In this document: one piece after another, positions 24,669-33,428 of the stretch
How positions within the stretch are numbered: position 1 is the first letter of the stretch
How the letters are laid out: each line of letters begins with the position of its first letter
Source: an uncultured Verrucomicrobiota bacterium
GTDB lineage: Bacteria > Verrucomicrobiota > Verrucomicrobiia > Opitutales > UBA9783
Direction of reading: 5' to 3'
Length of the DNA: 64,000 bases
Assembly (NCBI GenBank): GCA_902495005.1
Contig: CABUVL010000001.1
Coordinates: forward strand, 336,853-400,852
Made by a program: the position numbers and the translations under genes
The notes under the pieces: model-generated
The model's input: the letters and a program-made list of their open reading frames with translations, nothing else
Databases searched by the model: none
What the model was told of the DNA's origin: nothing

Positions 24669-25265
24669 GTGGGGCCTGGGGTTAAGACTACTTGGACGTT
24701 GAATGAGGGTCGCATAGGGTAGACGCATTAGAAGCCCATTGTTGTGGCACCGTATCCGATACCTCTGCGGGGGCAGCAGAATTGTTGGGGCTGATACTTC
24801 GTGGGCGATTAAACTCAAATGGCTGATAACTTAATTTCTACATCCTTTTTAAGATGAGACCTGCCGTAAAAAACATAAGCTAGCTGTCTGGAAACGAGCA
24901 ATATTATTGAGAGTGCTGTTAGTTGTTAAGTCATTAAAATGAAGCCAGAATCGCGTTTATTGGTTGGGATTGCAAGAGCGCTTGCATTTAGGCCTACAAC
25001 TTGTTAATTGTCATAAAAAATTACTTCGTCTTTGTAAGTGTAGGGCCCTCTGCTATGCAATCTACGAGTACTTCCATCATTGAAAAAACGATGAATGCTG
25101 ATGCAAGAGGAGGTGTACTGGGTGTAAGAGGTTTGCTCGGCTCGTTAAACGGATTGAGTCCTCGGGTCAATACGGCCCATTTATGTCGATGTATGCCTTT
25201 ATTTTGCTCGGGTCGACTTGATTTTGTTGCTGGACTTCTCGTAAAAATTGGCCTATACTACCTTT
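24669..25265. other. Intergenic region without a supported gene
   Basis: About 600 bases. Two short frames (24621-24818 minus, 25001-25330 plus) have no ribosome-binding site and no protein-like composition; the second overlaps the start of the next gene by 65 bases. A small inverted repeat tgcaag/cttgca is near 24970-24987. No known RNA motif recognised. Confidence 0.45.
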
Positions 25266-26264
25266 ATGGAAACGATTGCATTATTCGGTGCGCAGGATTA
25301 CGACAAATATTTTTTCAACAAGATAAATGACGAACATCGATTGGGTTTTTCTTTCAAATTTTTTGAAAAAAACCTGACGGAAGAGACGGTGTCGTTGGCC
25401 AAAGGCATCAAAGTGGTTTGTGTCTTTGTCAATGATACTGTGAATGCCGCCGTCATTGATACTTTATATAAGAATGGTACACGGCTTTTGGCCCTACGTT
25501 GTGCCGGGTTTAACAACGTTGATCTGGAAGCCGCTCGTGGCAAATTGAGTGTGGTTCGTGTGCCCGCTTATTCGCCGTACGCGGTGGCCGAGTACGCACT
25601 CGGTTTGATGTTGGCGTTGAATCGTAAAATCACGCGAGCCGTTTGTCGCACACGCAGTGGAAATTTTTCGCTGAACGGTTTGTTGGGTTTTGACATGCAC
25701 GAGAAGACCATTGGAATTGTGGGAACTGGAAAAATCGCCAAGGTTCTCATTCAATTGTTGGAGGGTTTTAAGGTTAACTTGTTGGCGTACGATATTTTTG
25801 AAGATAAAGAATTTGCTAAAGCTCACGGGGTTCGGTACACGACGCTGGATGAGTTGTTGGAAAAATCGGATATCATTTCACTGCATTGCCCATTAACCCC
25901 CGAGACCCGTTATTTAATCAATGAGAACTCGATTCGAAAGATGAAGGAAGGCGTGCTCTTAATTAACACTGGTCGAGGACAGTTGGTCGATACCGCTGCA
26001 CTGATTGAAGGCTTGAAGGAGCAACGGATCGCCGGAGCCGCATTGGATGTGTACGAAAGGGAAGGGGAATATTTTTATCGCGATTGTTCAAATCACGTTT
26101 TGCAAGATGATTTACTCGCTCGTTTGTTGTCGTTCAATAACGTGATTGTCAGCTCGCACCAGGCATTTTTTACGCGAGAAGCGCTGACGAATATCGCCAC
26201 GAGCACCTTGGAAAGTGTGCAAGCTTTTTTGGCCAACAAGCCTTTATTAAATGAGGTCAAGTGA
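25266..26264 (+). CDS. ldhA: D-lactate dehydrogenase-like D-2-hydroxyacid dehydrogenase
   Basis: A 332-residue NAD-dependent enzyme, likely reducing pyruvate to D-lactate. The Rossmann motif is KTIGIVGTGKIAKVLIQLL near residue 145. The substrate/catalytic Arg is in LLINTGRGQLVDTAAL, the Glu in ALDVYEREGEYF and the His in VIVSSHQAFFT (S-S-H-Q-A-F-x-T is typical of the fermentative LdhA subgroup). The segment LRCAGFNNVDLEAA is also LdhA-like. ATG at 25266 is preferred to the TTG at 25248. It would support fermentative redox balance together with the glycolytic genes nearby. Confidence 0.92.
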   Translation: METIALFGAQDYDKYFFNKINDEHRLGFSFKFFEKNLTEETVSLAKGIKVVCVFVNDTVNAAVIDTLYKNGTRLLALRCAGFNNVDLEAARGKLSVVRVPAYSPYAVAEYALGLMLALNRKITRAVCRTRSGNFSLNGLLGFDMHEKTIGIVGTGKIAKVLIQLLEGFKVNLLAYDIFEDKEFAKAHGVRYTTLDELLEKSDIISLHCPLTPETRYLINENSIRKMKEGVLLINTGRGQLVDTAALIEGLKEQRIAGAALDVYEREGEYFYRDCSNHVLQDDLLARLLSFNNVIVSSHQAFFTREALTNIATSTLESVQAFLANKPLLNEVK

Positions 26265-26273
26265 TTGGCTTTG

Positions 26274-26312
26274 ACGAAAGGCCTCTGTCGGTGATGCCGC
26301 AGTGGCTTTCGT
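26274..26312 (+). terminator. Strong stem-loop just after ldhA
   Basis: acgaaag pairs with ctttcgt, continued inward by cc/gg, ctg/cag and cgg/ccg with small bulges and a 5-base loop, starting ten bases after the stop. There is no T run behind it, so it may be a factor-dependent terminator or an mRNA stabiliser. Confidence 0.45.
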
Positions 26313-26654
26313 GGGAGGTCGCTGAATGTTGTTGAGTGCGTTGTGAATGTATTTCTTCTTTATCAAATTACCGCAAACGACATTTAAGCGGCATCCTTAT
26401 TTCAATGGGCCCGAATGCGCCGGGCGCTTAGCCGTATTTCTGGGTGCTTATTTTAAGATAGGTTCAGCTGTAGCCTTAAGCTGTATGGGCGAGTTGTTTT
26501 CGGATAAATAGGCTTTTTTTAGCGGCGCTTATTGATCAAATGATTGTAAACTGGACGTTTAGAAATACTTTCAAGCGTATAATTTACGCTGTGCACTTTT
26601 AGTAGGTGTGCCTTTTTTTGAACAATATCCTTCGATTAACAGGGTATATAACAA
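26313..26654. other. Intergenic region between ldhA and the LRR gene
   Basis: About 340 bases between convergent genes. No open frame of note. It has a hairpin agcgta/tacgct near 26573-26590 followed by a short gcac/gtgc hairpin and seven T near 26610, a possible weak plus-strand terminator. No RNA gene recognised. Confidence 0.4.
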
Positions 26655-26687
26655 AAGGGCCAGCAGCTCCAACGCCACTGGCCCCTT
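26655..26687 (-). terminator. Terminator of the LRR protein gene
   Basis: aagggccag pairs with ctggcccctt (one bulged C) with further pairing inside. On the minus strand the stem is followed by TTTTGTTAT. It lies about 20 bases beyond the stop at 26708. Confidence 0.75.
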
Positions 26688-26707
26688 AAAATCAGTTATT
26701 ACGCATC

Positions 26708-27391
26708 TTATTCGCTGTATTGTACGTTACAGTTATCGGGAATGCCTATCCGTCTTTCTTGGCCCTCGAATCTTCTTGGAAGGGTAATACTCGTCAAGGC
26801 CCTACAGTCCGTAAACGCATCATCTCCTATGCGCGTCACGGTATTTGGAAGCGTGATATTGACCAAAGCGCTACAGCCACTAAAGGCCCGACCTCCTATG
26901 CTCGTCACAGAATTCGGGATCTCGATACTTTCCAAGGCCTTACAGCCCTTAAACGCATAATTGCCTATTTCTTCAAATCCATCTGGAATTATAATGTTAT
27001 GTTGTTCACTTTCCTCAAAGCTATTGTTATTCAGTGTCGTCACAGATTCTGGTAACTCTATCCCGCATAACTTTTTTTCTCCAAACCACACATGCCGCCC
27101 TATAATGTCTACTAGGTTGTAGATCACAATACTTCCTAAGGCGCTACAGTCCTTAAACGCATGATCTCCTATGCTCGTCACGGAAGCCGGGATCGTGATA
27201 TTGTTCAAGGCGCTACAGCCATAAAACGCAGCATCTCCTATGTGCGTCACATTGTTTGAAAACTTGACACTCGTAATTTGCGACTTATCGACAGGTTTAT
27301 TTCCATTCTCGTCATGCAGTCCATTTCTATCATAGATCCACTCTCCATGAGCACTCAACAAGCTGGTGCCCAGCAGCAGCGGCGTTAACAA
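26708..27391 (-). CDS. Leucine-rich repeat (BspA/LRR_5-type) surface protein
   Basis: A 227-residue protein of LRR_5 repeats of about 23 residues with the pattern IGDxAFxxCxALxxIxIPxSVTx (for example THIGDAAFYGCSALNNITIP and TSIGDHAFKDCSALGSIVIY), at least six copies. Such proteins are usually exported and bind proteins or cells. The frame starts at a TTG followed by LTPLLLGTSLLSAHG, a hydrophobic export core lacking a basic N-region. An ATG at 27426 one frame away would supply the missing basic residues (MNIKIERNLKE), so a one-base indel near 27391 may have broken the signal peptide. Confidence 0.8.
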   Translation of the reverse strand: MLTPLLLGTSLLSAHGEWIYDRNGLHDENGNKPVDKSQITSVKFSNNVTHIGDAAFYGCSALNNITIPASVTSIGDHAFKDCSALGSIVIYNLVDIIGRHVWFGEKKLCGIELPESVTTLNNNSFEESEQHNIIIPDGFEEIGNYAFKGCKALESIEIPNSVTSIGGRAFSGCSALVNITLPNTVTRIGDDAFTDCRALTSITLPRRFEGQERRIGIPDNCNVQYSE

Positions 27392-27426
27392 TTTCCTTTA
27401 GGTTTCTTTCAATTTTAATGTTCATA

Positions 27427-27803
27427 ATCTTAATATTGAATTAATTAAAAATAATCAGCTTTAATATATTATTAATTTTGTAAAGAAAAATTTGTTATTT
27501 TGTACAATTCATGTATTTTATTTTGCCATCTTAGTACATAAAGCTTAATTAAGCATAACACAAAAGGGAGGTATGGTCAAGTGCTGATGCACCTTGTTCC
27601 AAAATACATTTATCATATTTTTTGTGTCTCTAGCATTTTTCTCGGCCAGATGCTAGATTGACCCCAATTACATTGTGTTTGTCGAATAGAGCGTTGAATA
27701 AATTTGGAAAATCTCGCCGAATACTTGAATATAAAATCCAACGTCTTATGCTGGCATTCTTTGACCGTGGGCCTTGAAATCGAAAATCGATGGGCTAAGT
27801 TAT
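27427..27803. other. AT-rich intergenic region upstream of the LRR gene
   Basis: About 375 bases downstream of glgA and upstream of the LRR gene. It is strongly AT-rich near 27430-27560, so it probably carries the LRR promoter. An inverted repeat ctagcat/atgctag with a 13-base spacer lies at 27630-27656. It has no T run on either side, so I do not call it a terminator. No gene seen. Confidence 0.4.
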
Positions 27804-29258
27804 TTACGCGCGTTTTCGTTGTTGGATGGCCCATTGGTAAACCTGCTCGTATTGTTTTGCGGAGTGATCCCAAGAGAAGTCTTGACTCATGGCTTGCTTT
27901 TGCATGCTGGCAAATGCTTGTGGCCTGTCGTAATAGGTGGAGCAAGCCCAGCCGATCGTATTGAAGAGAGCTTGGGATGTCAGGTCATTGAAGACGAATC
28001 CGGTACCGACGGCCGTTTTTTCATCGAAGGATTGGACGGTATCTGCAAGACCTCCCGTGTTGTGGACGATGGGTAAAGTTCCATAACGCATGGAATACAT
28101 TTGATTAAGTCCGCACGGTTCAAAGCGGCTGGGCATGATGAAACAATCGGCGCCCGCTTCAATTAAGTGGGCCAGCTCTGCATTGTAACCGATGTGCACG
28201 CTCATTTGTTTGGGATGCTGACGGGCGATATCTCGGAAACGTTGTTCCCAATTGGCCTCGCCGCTTCCCAAAACGATGAGCTGAATGTCCATGTGTGAAA
28301 GTACCTGCGGAAGTATGTCGAGCAAAATGTCCAAGCCCTTTTGGTAATAAAGGCGACTAATAATGCCAAAAATCGGGGTCCGTGGCGCGAGTCTAAGCTG
28401 GCACTGGCGCTGTAATTGCTCTTTGCAGATGGCCTTGCCAAATAAATTTTGCGCGGAGTAATTGGCCGGTAGGGAGGGATCGGAAGAGGGATCCCAAAGT
28501 TCGTCATCGATGCCGTTGAGTATGCCAACGAGATCCGCCGCTTTGAATTTTAATGTGTCCTGCAAGCCAAAACTAAGGGGGGCTTGTTGGATTTCTCTTG
28601 CGTAAGTTGGACTGACGGTCGTGACCTTAGTGGCGTGATAAATGGCACCCTTCATGCAATTGACAGAGCCCATGGATTCAAGACTGTCGGCGCGGTATTC
28701 TGAAAATGGAATGCCCGCATAAGCGAGTAAATCAGGCGCAAAAATGCCCTGGTGTTCCAAATTGTGAATTGTGAATACCGTTGCCGCTTTGCCCAGAGGC
28801 TGATCCCGTTCGCAGGTATTTAACATAACGGGAATGAGCCCTGTCGTCCAGTCGTGACAGTGGATCACATCGGGATGCCACTGCAAGTAATCGCACAAAT
28901 CAAGCGCCGCCTTGCTGAAAAATGCAAAGCGTTCCCCGTTGTCAAAATGGGGGCCAAATGGTCCTCCATAGATGCCTTCGCGTTGAAAATAAGATTGGTA
29001 CTCGATGAAATAATAAGTGATCTCGTTTTGTTTCGTTTCCCACAACCTGCACGTGTGAATTTGTTCGCCGAGGCGGACGGGGACATTGTCATAATGTTGC
29101 CAGTCGTCCTGCACCTGAATGGACCCGTACAGGGGTAAACAAACACGTACGTCGTGCCCTAGACGCTTGAAATACTTGGGAAGCGCTCCGACGACGTCTC
29201 CAAGCCCGCCAACTTTGGCGTAGGGATGACATTCTGGACTTGCCATTAAGATTTTCAT
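27804..29258 (-). CDS. glgA: Glycogen synthase (ADP-glucose type)
   Basis: A 484-residue GT5 enzyme that extends alpha-1,4-glucan from ADP-glucose. The N-terminal K-x-G-G-L motif is in ECHPYAKVGGLGDVVGALPKY. HCHDWTTGLIPVML and VFTIHNLEHQGIF follow. The C-terminal domain has PIFGIISRLYYQKGLDIL and the catalytic-acid region MPSRFEPCGLNQMYSMRYGTLPIV with the E-x7-E pair and the T-G-G-L motif (HNTGGLADTV). The ATG at 29258 is preferred to an upstream GTG at 29267, although AAGGG is 12 bases from the ATG. It lies 72 bases downstream of eno. Confidence 0.96.
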   Translation of the reverse strand: MKILMASPECHPYAKVGGLGDVVGALPKYFKRLGHDVRVCLPLYGSIQVQDDWQHYDNVPVRLGEQIHTCRLWETKQNEITYYFIEYQSYFQREGIYGGPFGPHFDNGERFAFFSKAALDLCDYLQWHPDVIHCHDWTTGLIPVMLNTCERDQPLGKAATVFTIHNLEHQGIFAPDLLAYAGIPFSEYRADSLESMGSVNCMKGAIYHATKVTTVSPTYAREIQQAPLSFGLQDTLKFKAADLVGILNGIDDELWDPSSDPSLPANYSAQNLFGKAICKEQLQRQCQLRLAPRTPIFGIISRLYYQKGLDILLDILPQVLSHMDIQLIVLGSGEANWEQRFRDIARQHPKQMSVHIGYNAELAHLIEAGADCFIMPSRFEPCGLNQMYSMRYGTLPIVHNTGGLADTVQSFDEKTAVGTGFVFNDLTSQALFNTIGWACSTYYDRPQAFASMQKQAMSQDFSWDHSAKQYEQVYQWAIQQRKRA

Positions 29259-29277
29259 AAACGACACAAACCCTTAC

Positions 29278-29306
29278 AGAGACGTATAAGAACTTCATAC
29301 GTCTCT
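29278..29306 (-). terminator. Perfect hairpin between eno and glgA
   Basis: agagacgtat pairs with atacgtctct, a 10-bp perfect stem with a 9-base loop, in the 72-base gap between eno and glgA. On the minus strand no T run follows, and the glgA ribosome-binding region starts a few bases after it. It could be an attenuator or a processing/stability hairpin. On the plus strand it is followed by a T-richer sequence. Confidence 0.45.
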
Positions 29307-29330
29307 CGTTTAATTAAATATGATAAAGCT

Positions 29331-30638
29331 TTAAGCTCGCTTGCAATGGCAACCGTACACGGCGTCATCTCCCAATTCTTGCTCGATGCGCAACAAACGA
29401 TTGTACTTACAAATACGATCCGTTCGGCTCAATGATCCAGTTTTGATTTGTCCGGCGTTTGTGGCAACGGCTAGATCGGCCAAGCTCGTATCTTCCGTTT
29501 CTCCGGATCGGTGCGAAATAACACAGTGGTAACCGGCGCTTTTGGCCAATTCAATCGTGTCCAACGTTTCGGTCAAAGTACCAATTTGGTTGAACTTGAT
29601 GAGAATGGCGTTGGCCACCTTTTGTTCAATGCCCTTGCGCAAGAATTTTTCGTTGGTAACGAACAAATCATCACCCACTAACTGCGTATGGTCTCCCATG
29701 GCCTGTGTTAATTTTTGCCAACCGGACCAGTCGTTTTCGTCACATCCATCTTCGATGGAGAAAATGGAATAATTCTTCTGTAGTTTTTGATAGAAGTGGA
29801 TCATGTCGTCGACGGTATTGACCGATTGATCCGATTTTTTGAAAATGTAACGTTGCTTGTCGGCGTCGTAAAATTCGGAAGACGCCACATCGAGGGCAAT
29901 TTTGATGTCGTGTCCCAACTTGTATCCCGCTTTTTCAATCGCTTGTGAAATGAAATCGAGGGCCTCTTCATTGCCACTCAAGTTGGGTGCGAAGCCGCCT
30001 TCATCTCCGACCGCTGTGGAGCGTCCTGACTTTTTTAACAAAGCCTTCAGCGCGTGAAATACTTCTGTCCCCATCCTTAAGGCTTCTGAAAAACAGGGGG
30101 CACCCACGGGGGCAATCATGAATTCTTGAATGTCGATGGGCGCGTCAGAGTGGGCTCCGCCGTTCATGATGTTCATCATTGGAACAGGCAAAACGTGCGC
30201 ATTGGCTCCGCCGATGTAACGATAAAAAGGAATGTCTAGAAAATTAGAAGCCGCGCGTGCTACGGCGAGTGAAACACCCAGGATGGCATTTGCCCCAAGC
30301 TTGGATTTGTTGGCAGTGCCGTCAAGTTCGATTAAGGTACGATCAATGAGCCGTTGATCGAGCGAGTCCAGGCCTTCTATTTCCGGCGCAATGATTTCAT
30401 TGACGTTTTTAACCGCTTGTAAAACGCCCTTGCCGCAATACCGCTTGCGTGTGGCTTCGTCTAAAGTTTCTACAGAGCCGTCGCGTAATTCGAGGGCTTC
30501 ATTGACCCCTGTGCTTGCGCCTGACGGAACGGCGGCGCGGCCGATACTTCCATCTTTGAGGACAACCTCAACTTCAACCGTCGGATTTCCACGAGAATCT
30601 AAAATTTCCCTAGCTAATGTATCTAATATAAGACTCAT
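29331..30638 (-). CDS. eno: Enolase
   Basis: A 435-residue glycolytic enzyme that converts 2-phosphoglycerate to phosphoenolpyruvate. It begins LDTLAREILDSRGNPTVEVEV, the universal start. Substrate and magnesium residues are in SGASTGVNEALELRDG, MMNIMNGGAHSDAPIDIQEFMI, SIEDGCDENDWSGW and VGDDLFVTN. The signature ILIKFNQIGTLTETLDTI carries the catalytic lysine, then CVISHRSGETEDTSLADLAVA. The gene runs in the same direction as usp upstream and glgA downstream. Confidence 0.98.
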   Translation of the reverse strand: MSLILDTLAREILDSRGNPTVEVEVVLKDGSIGRAAVPSGASTGVNEALELRDGSVETLDEATRKRYCGKGVLQAVKNVNEIIAPEIEGLDSLDQRLIDRTLIELDGTANKSKLGANAILGVSLAVARAASNFLDIPFYRYIGGANAHVLPVPMMNIMNGGAHSDAPIDIQEFMIAPVGAPCFSEALRMGTEVFHALKALLKKSGRSTAVGDEGGFAPNLSGNEEALDFISQAIEKAGYKLGHDIKIALDVASSEFYDADKQRYIFKKSDQSVNTVDDMIHFYQKLQKNYSIFSIEDGCDENDWSGWQKLTQAMGDHTQLVGDDLFVTNEKFLRKGIEQKVANAILIKFNQIGTLTETLDTIELAKSAGYHCVISHRSGETEDTSLADLAVATNAGQIKTGSLSRTDRICKYNRLLRIEQELGDDAVYGCHCKRA

Positions 30639-30660
30639 ATATTTTTATTTAATCATGAAA

Positions 30661-31521
30661 TTAACGAAATAACAAGACAGAAATTTTGCAACGGCGTATT
30701 AAATCAGTGGTGGTGCTGCCAATGAGTAAATGCCGGATTGCACTGTGACCGTAGGCGCCCATGATGAGCAAGTCGATGTGTTTTTGTACGGTGAAATTGG
30801 CAATTACGTCGCTGACGTCGCCGCTTAAAACAAAAGAATTGACTTGGTATTTAGCATCACTGAGGGCCTTTTCAACGCTTTTGATAGACTGCGTGCTTTC
30901 CGCAACACTCGCCTCATCGGGGCAAACGGTTAGCAGTGTAATTGAGAGGTCTTTGAAGATTTTTGTCCGCAGTAAAAATTGAATGGCCTGATGAACACTG
31001 GGACTTCCATCGTAAGCAATCAGAATGTTTTTGATAGGGATAAAGCTTCTGGCTGCCACCCAGCAGGGCCGTTTACTGGTTCGTACCAGGCGTTCCATGG
31101 AGGTGCCTAAGTGTTCCGTGTCGAAATTGGCGTTTTCACCACGTTTGCCTAAAATAACTAGGTCTACACCGATGGCGCTATTTTCAAATGATTGATAGGC
31201 ATCAATTAAAGAACCTTTTTGCTGGCAAAAGGTGATTCTATCGAGAAGGCCGCGTTCTTTAAAGAACCTTTCCGTGTTGGATCGAATAACTCGTATCTTT
31301 TCTTCTTCGATGTTTTGTAATTGGGTATACAAGTTGTTGTAGGGTTGTGCTCCTAGGCTGCCTCCTAAATCTGCCAGCATCGAGATGTCAAATTGTCGAG
31401 AATCAGACACGTACAGGACGTTGGCAGGTGTATGGGTCTTTTGCATGAGCCAGGCGGCGTAATTAAAACAACTTTCCGTGTAAGGAAACGACCCATCGGT
31501 ACAAACGAGTAAGCTCTTCAT
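30661..31521 (-). CDS. Tandem universal stress protein (two UspA domains)
   Basis: A 286-residue cytoplasmic protein made of two UspA domains, about residues 1-155 and 160-286. The first begins KSLLVCTDGSFPYTES and ends VILGKRGENANFDTEHLGTSMERLVRTS. The second begins IKNILIAYDGSPSVHQAIQFLL and ends LLIMGAYGHSAIRHLLIGSTTTDLIRRC. This second copy has an intact G-x-x-G-x9-G-S/T nucleotide-binding motif, so ATP binding is likely there and less certain in the first. Typically stress-induced; exact function unknown. It is 22 bases upstream of eno and may be co-transcribed. Confidence 0.9.
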   Translation of the reverse strand: MKSLLVCTDGSFPYTESCFNYAAWLMQKTHTPANVLYVSDSRQFDISMLADLGGSLGAQPYNNLYTQLQNIEEEKIRVIRSNTERFFKERGLLDRITFCQQKGSLIDAYQSFENSAIGVDLVILGKRGENANFDTEHLGTSMERLVRTSKRPCWVAARSFIPIKNILIAYDGSPSVHQAIQFLLRTKIFKDLSITLLTVCPDEASVAESTQSIKSVEKALSDAKYQVNSFVLSGDVSDVIANFTVQKHIDLLIMGAYGHSAIRHLLIGSTTTDLIRRCKISVLLFR

Positions 31522-31604
31522 GCGTTAGATTATGTTGATGAACGGACATTGTTTCAATAGCAAAGTTGATGAATAATTGCGCTCATTGGCGCTCGTCAGC
31601 CTTG

Positions 31605-32015
31605 CTAGTGAAGTACGTTTACGAGGTAATCTCGAGCTGGAAGCGGTAAAAGCTGTGCGCTTGAAAGTTCGTGAATAGGAATCCAATGAAAGCTTAATTT
31701 GGGCTCTGTGGGAGATTGAAAATCGTCGTTTGGAAGTTCCGGGCTGTCTACTAAAAAGAGGAAACTGTACTCGTGACAGGGACCTTGCTGCGCGTCGGTG
31801 AAGTGGCCTTCAAAGAATTGTAAAAATTTGCCAACTTTGCAAGAACAGGCGAGTTCTTCCTGCCATTCTCTCTGCAGGGCTTGTGCTAAAGTTTCTCCAA
31901 ATTCTACGTGTCCGCCCGGTAGGTAATAAGAAGAGGGCATGCGGGAGATTTTACAAGTCAGTAAACGATTCTTGTGGACGTAGACCCCGCGTGAAATGAC
32001 TTCAATCTCATTCAT
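31605..32015 (-). CDS. Nudix hydrolase
   Basis: A 136-residue enzyme with an intact Nudix box, GGHVEFGETLAQALQREWQEELAC (G-x5-E-x7-REUxEExGU, with cysteine instead of the last glycine), at about residues 36-59. It begins with a beta strand EVISRGVYVHKNRLLTCKI and continues with EYSFLFLVDSP and FHWIPIHELSS. The substrate cannot be told; family members hydrolyse nucleoside diphosphates linked to other groups. ATG at 32015 is two codons inside an upstream GTG. No clear ribosome-binding site. Confidence 0.85.
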   Translation of the reverse strand: MNEIEVISRGVYVHKNRLLTCKISRMPSSYYLPGGHVEFGETLAQALQREWQEELACSCKVGKFLQFFEGHFTDAQQGPCHEYSFLFLVDSPELPNDDFQSPTEPKLSFHWIPIHELSSAQLLPLPARDYLVNVLH

Positions 32016-32258
32016 GTTCACGATGATGTCAGTAAATTACGTGTGATTCAATGACTTTTTTTATGAATCGTGGCGCTGAATAATGCCGTAAGATGCCATT
32101 GTGCCGGTGTGTAAATTATGAGATTTTTTTAGGGAAAAACATCTGGTTGTGTTAGATGATGCAATCGTAACTTGTAGGATGGCTGTTTTAAATTTTTGAT
32201 GAACAATCAATTGAATGGCTTCAGCAAAATGGGCAAAAATGCCCCCTTACCCTTGAAC

Positions 32259-33428
32259 CTACGACTCGGGCAATGTTTGATCCGCAAGTTTCTTGCGATA
32301 CTTGTTGTCGAGGGGGAATTTTAGATAAATGACACTACCGAGCCCGGTCTTGCTTTCGATTTCGACCGTGCCGCCGTGTTCTTTCATAATTCTTCTCACG
32401 ATGAGCATGCCAATGCCGTGGCCCTGCGGTTTTGTACTGGAGGGCTGTGTGTTGAATAATTGAGCGGCTTGTGTGGATGACATGCCGGTGCCTGAGTCCG
32501 CAAAGGCGACGACGAGGTCACTCGCATCCGTAAATAGTGAAATACGAATCCAGCCGTCTGTGCCAATGGCCTCAATGGCATTCTTAATGAGGTTGAAAAA
32601 CGCCTGATGTATGCGCGCTTCGTCTACCCTTGCATAAGGCAAGGAGCCTTGCGCCTTGAGTTCTACGTTAATGTGAAGGTTGGATAATTGTGGCGATAGG
32701 ATAGAGAGTACTTTTTCAACAAGTTTGACCAAGTCGGTCTCTTTCAGCTTGGGCGCTTGTGGCCTGACGGCTTGCAGGAAGTGCTTGATGATTTCATCCA
32801 AACGTTTGACTTCAGCAATGCAGACTTGCAAAGAATTTGAAAGCTCTTGCGGCAGAATTAAGTCGCGGGTTTGACGTTCTATAAGCTGCAAGTGAATGGC
32901 AATCGAGTTGAGGGGATTCCCCAATTCGTGTGCCACTTCGGCGGCCAGTTGAACGACGGAATCCAGTCGCTCTTGTACCAGTCGTTCTTCATTGTCTCTT
33001 GTTTCGTTTGTAATGTCGCGGAGGATAATGATAAATCGTTCTTCGTTTTTGCTGTTTTCGGTAAATTTTTGCAAATGTAGTTTAATGAATCGTTTTTCCG
33101 GATACAGTAGATCTACTTCTTGTTCAATGAGATTTGGAGTGAGGGCATCTTCGCGAATGGAAAATATTTTTTTTATGCTGGGAAGCCATTTCCAGATGGG
33201 GGTATTGGCGTGATCTTTTTCTTTAAATCCAAGAAGATGGCCGGCAGCTTGATTGCAAAACTCAATGCTGCCGTTGGCGTTGACCAAAATAATCGCTTCT
33301 TGAAGAACGTTGAAAATGGATTCGAGCAATTGGCGTTCTTGGTCCACCCGTTGAATAAAGCTATTAATTTCAGCTTTGTTGAGGGCTTCTAGCCGAGCGC
33401 AAAATTTTTCACTTACACTTTTTTTCAT
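32259..33428 (-). CDS. PAS-domain sensor histidine kinase, NtrB-like
   Basis: A 389-residue soluble kinase. Residues 30-150 are a PAS domain (LLESIFNVLQEAIILVNANGSIEFCNQAAGHLLGF). The HisKA box is QLAAEVAHELGNPLNSIAIHLQLIE with the phospho-accepting His near residue 173. The HATPase domain has the N box NLIKNAIEAIG, G1 ADSGTGMSS and G2 GHGIGMLIVRRIMKEHGG. No transmembrane segment, so it senses a cytoplasmic signal. This is the architecture of NtrB/FlgS-type kinases that feed sigma-54 activators. No response regulator is adjacent. A link to the sigma-54 flagellar promoters is inference. Start shares one base with the preceding stop (TAATG). Confidence 0.9.
   Translation of the reverse strand: MKKSVSEKFCARLEALNKAEINSFIQRVDQERQLLESIFNVLQEAIILVNANGSIEFCNQAAGHLLGFKEKDHANTPIWKWLPSIKKIFSIREDALTPNLIEQEVDLLYPEKRFIKLHLQKFTENSKNEERFIIILRDITNETRDNEERLVQERLDSVVQLAAEVAHELGNPLNSIAIHLQLIERQTRDLILPQELSNSLQVCIAEVKRLDEIIKHFLQAVRPQAPKLKETDLVKLVEKVLSILSPQLSNLHINVELKAQGSLPYARVDEARIHQAFFNLIKNAIEAIGTDGWIRISLFTDASDLVVAFADSGTGMSSTQAAQLFNTQPSSTKPQGHGIGMLIVRRIMKEHGGTVEIESKTGLGSVIYLKFPLDNKYRKKLADQTLPES

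Noticed and set aside
24621..24818. 65-codon minus-strand frame overlapping the NYN gene end
   Set aside because: Shadow of the NYN gene plus intergenic DNA, no supporting signal.
25001..25330. 109-codon plus-strand frame before the dehydrogenase
   Set aside because: Overlaps the ldhA coding start in another frame, no ribosome-binding site, no protein-like pattern.
26720..27055. Plus-strand frame with repeated segments across the LRR gene
   Set aside because: It mirrors the 23-residue repeats of the minus-strand LRR gene; the minus frame shows the LRR_5 consensus.
27630..27656. Inverted repeat ctagcat/atgctag as terminator
   Set aside because: Long loop and no T run on either side; kept only as a note in the intergenic entry.
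27613..27945. 110-codon minus-strand frame at the 3' end of glgA
   Set aside because: Lies mostly over the glgA end in another frame and in intergenic DNA; glgA is complete without it.
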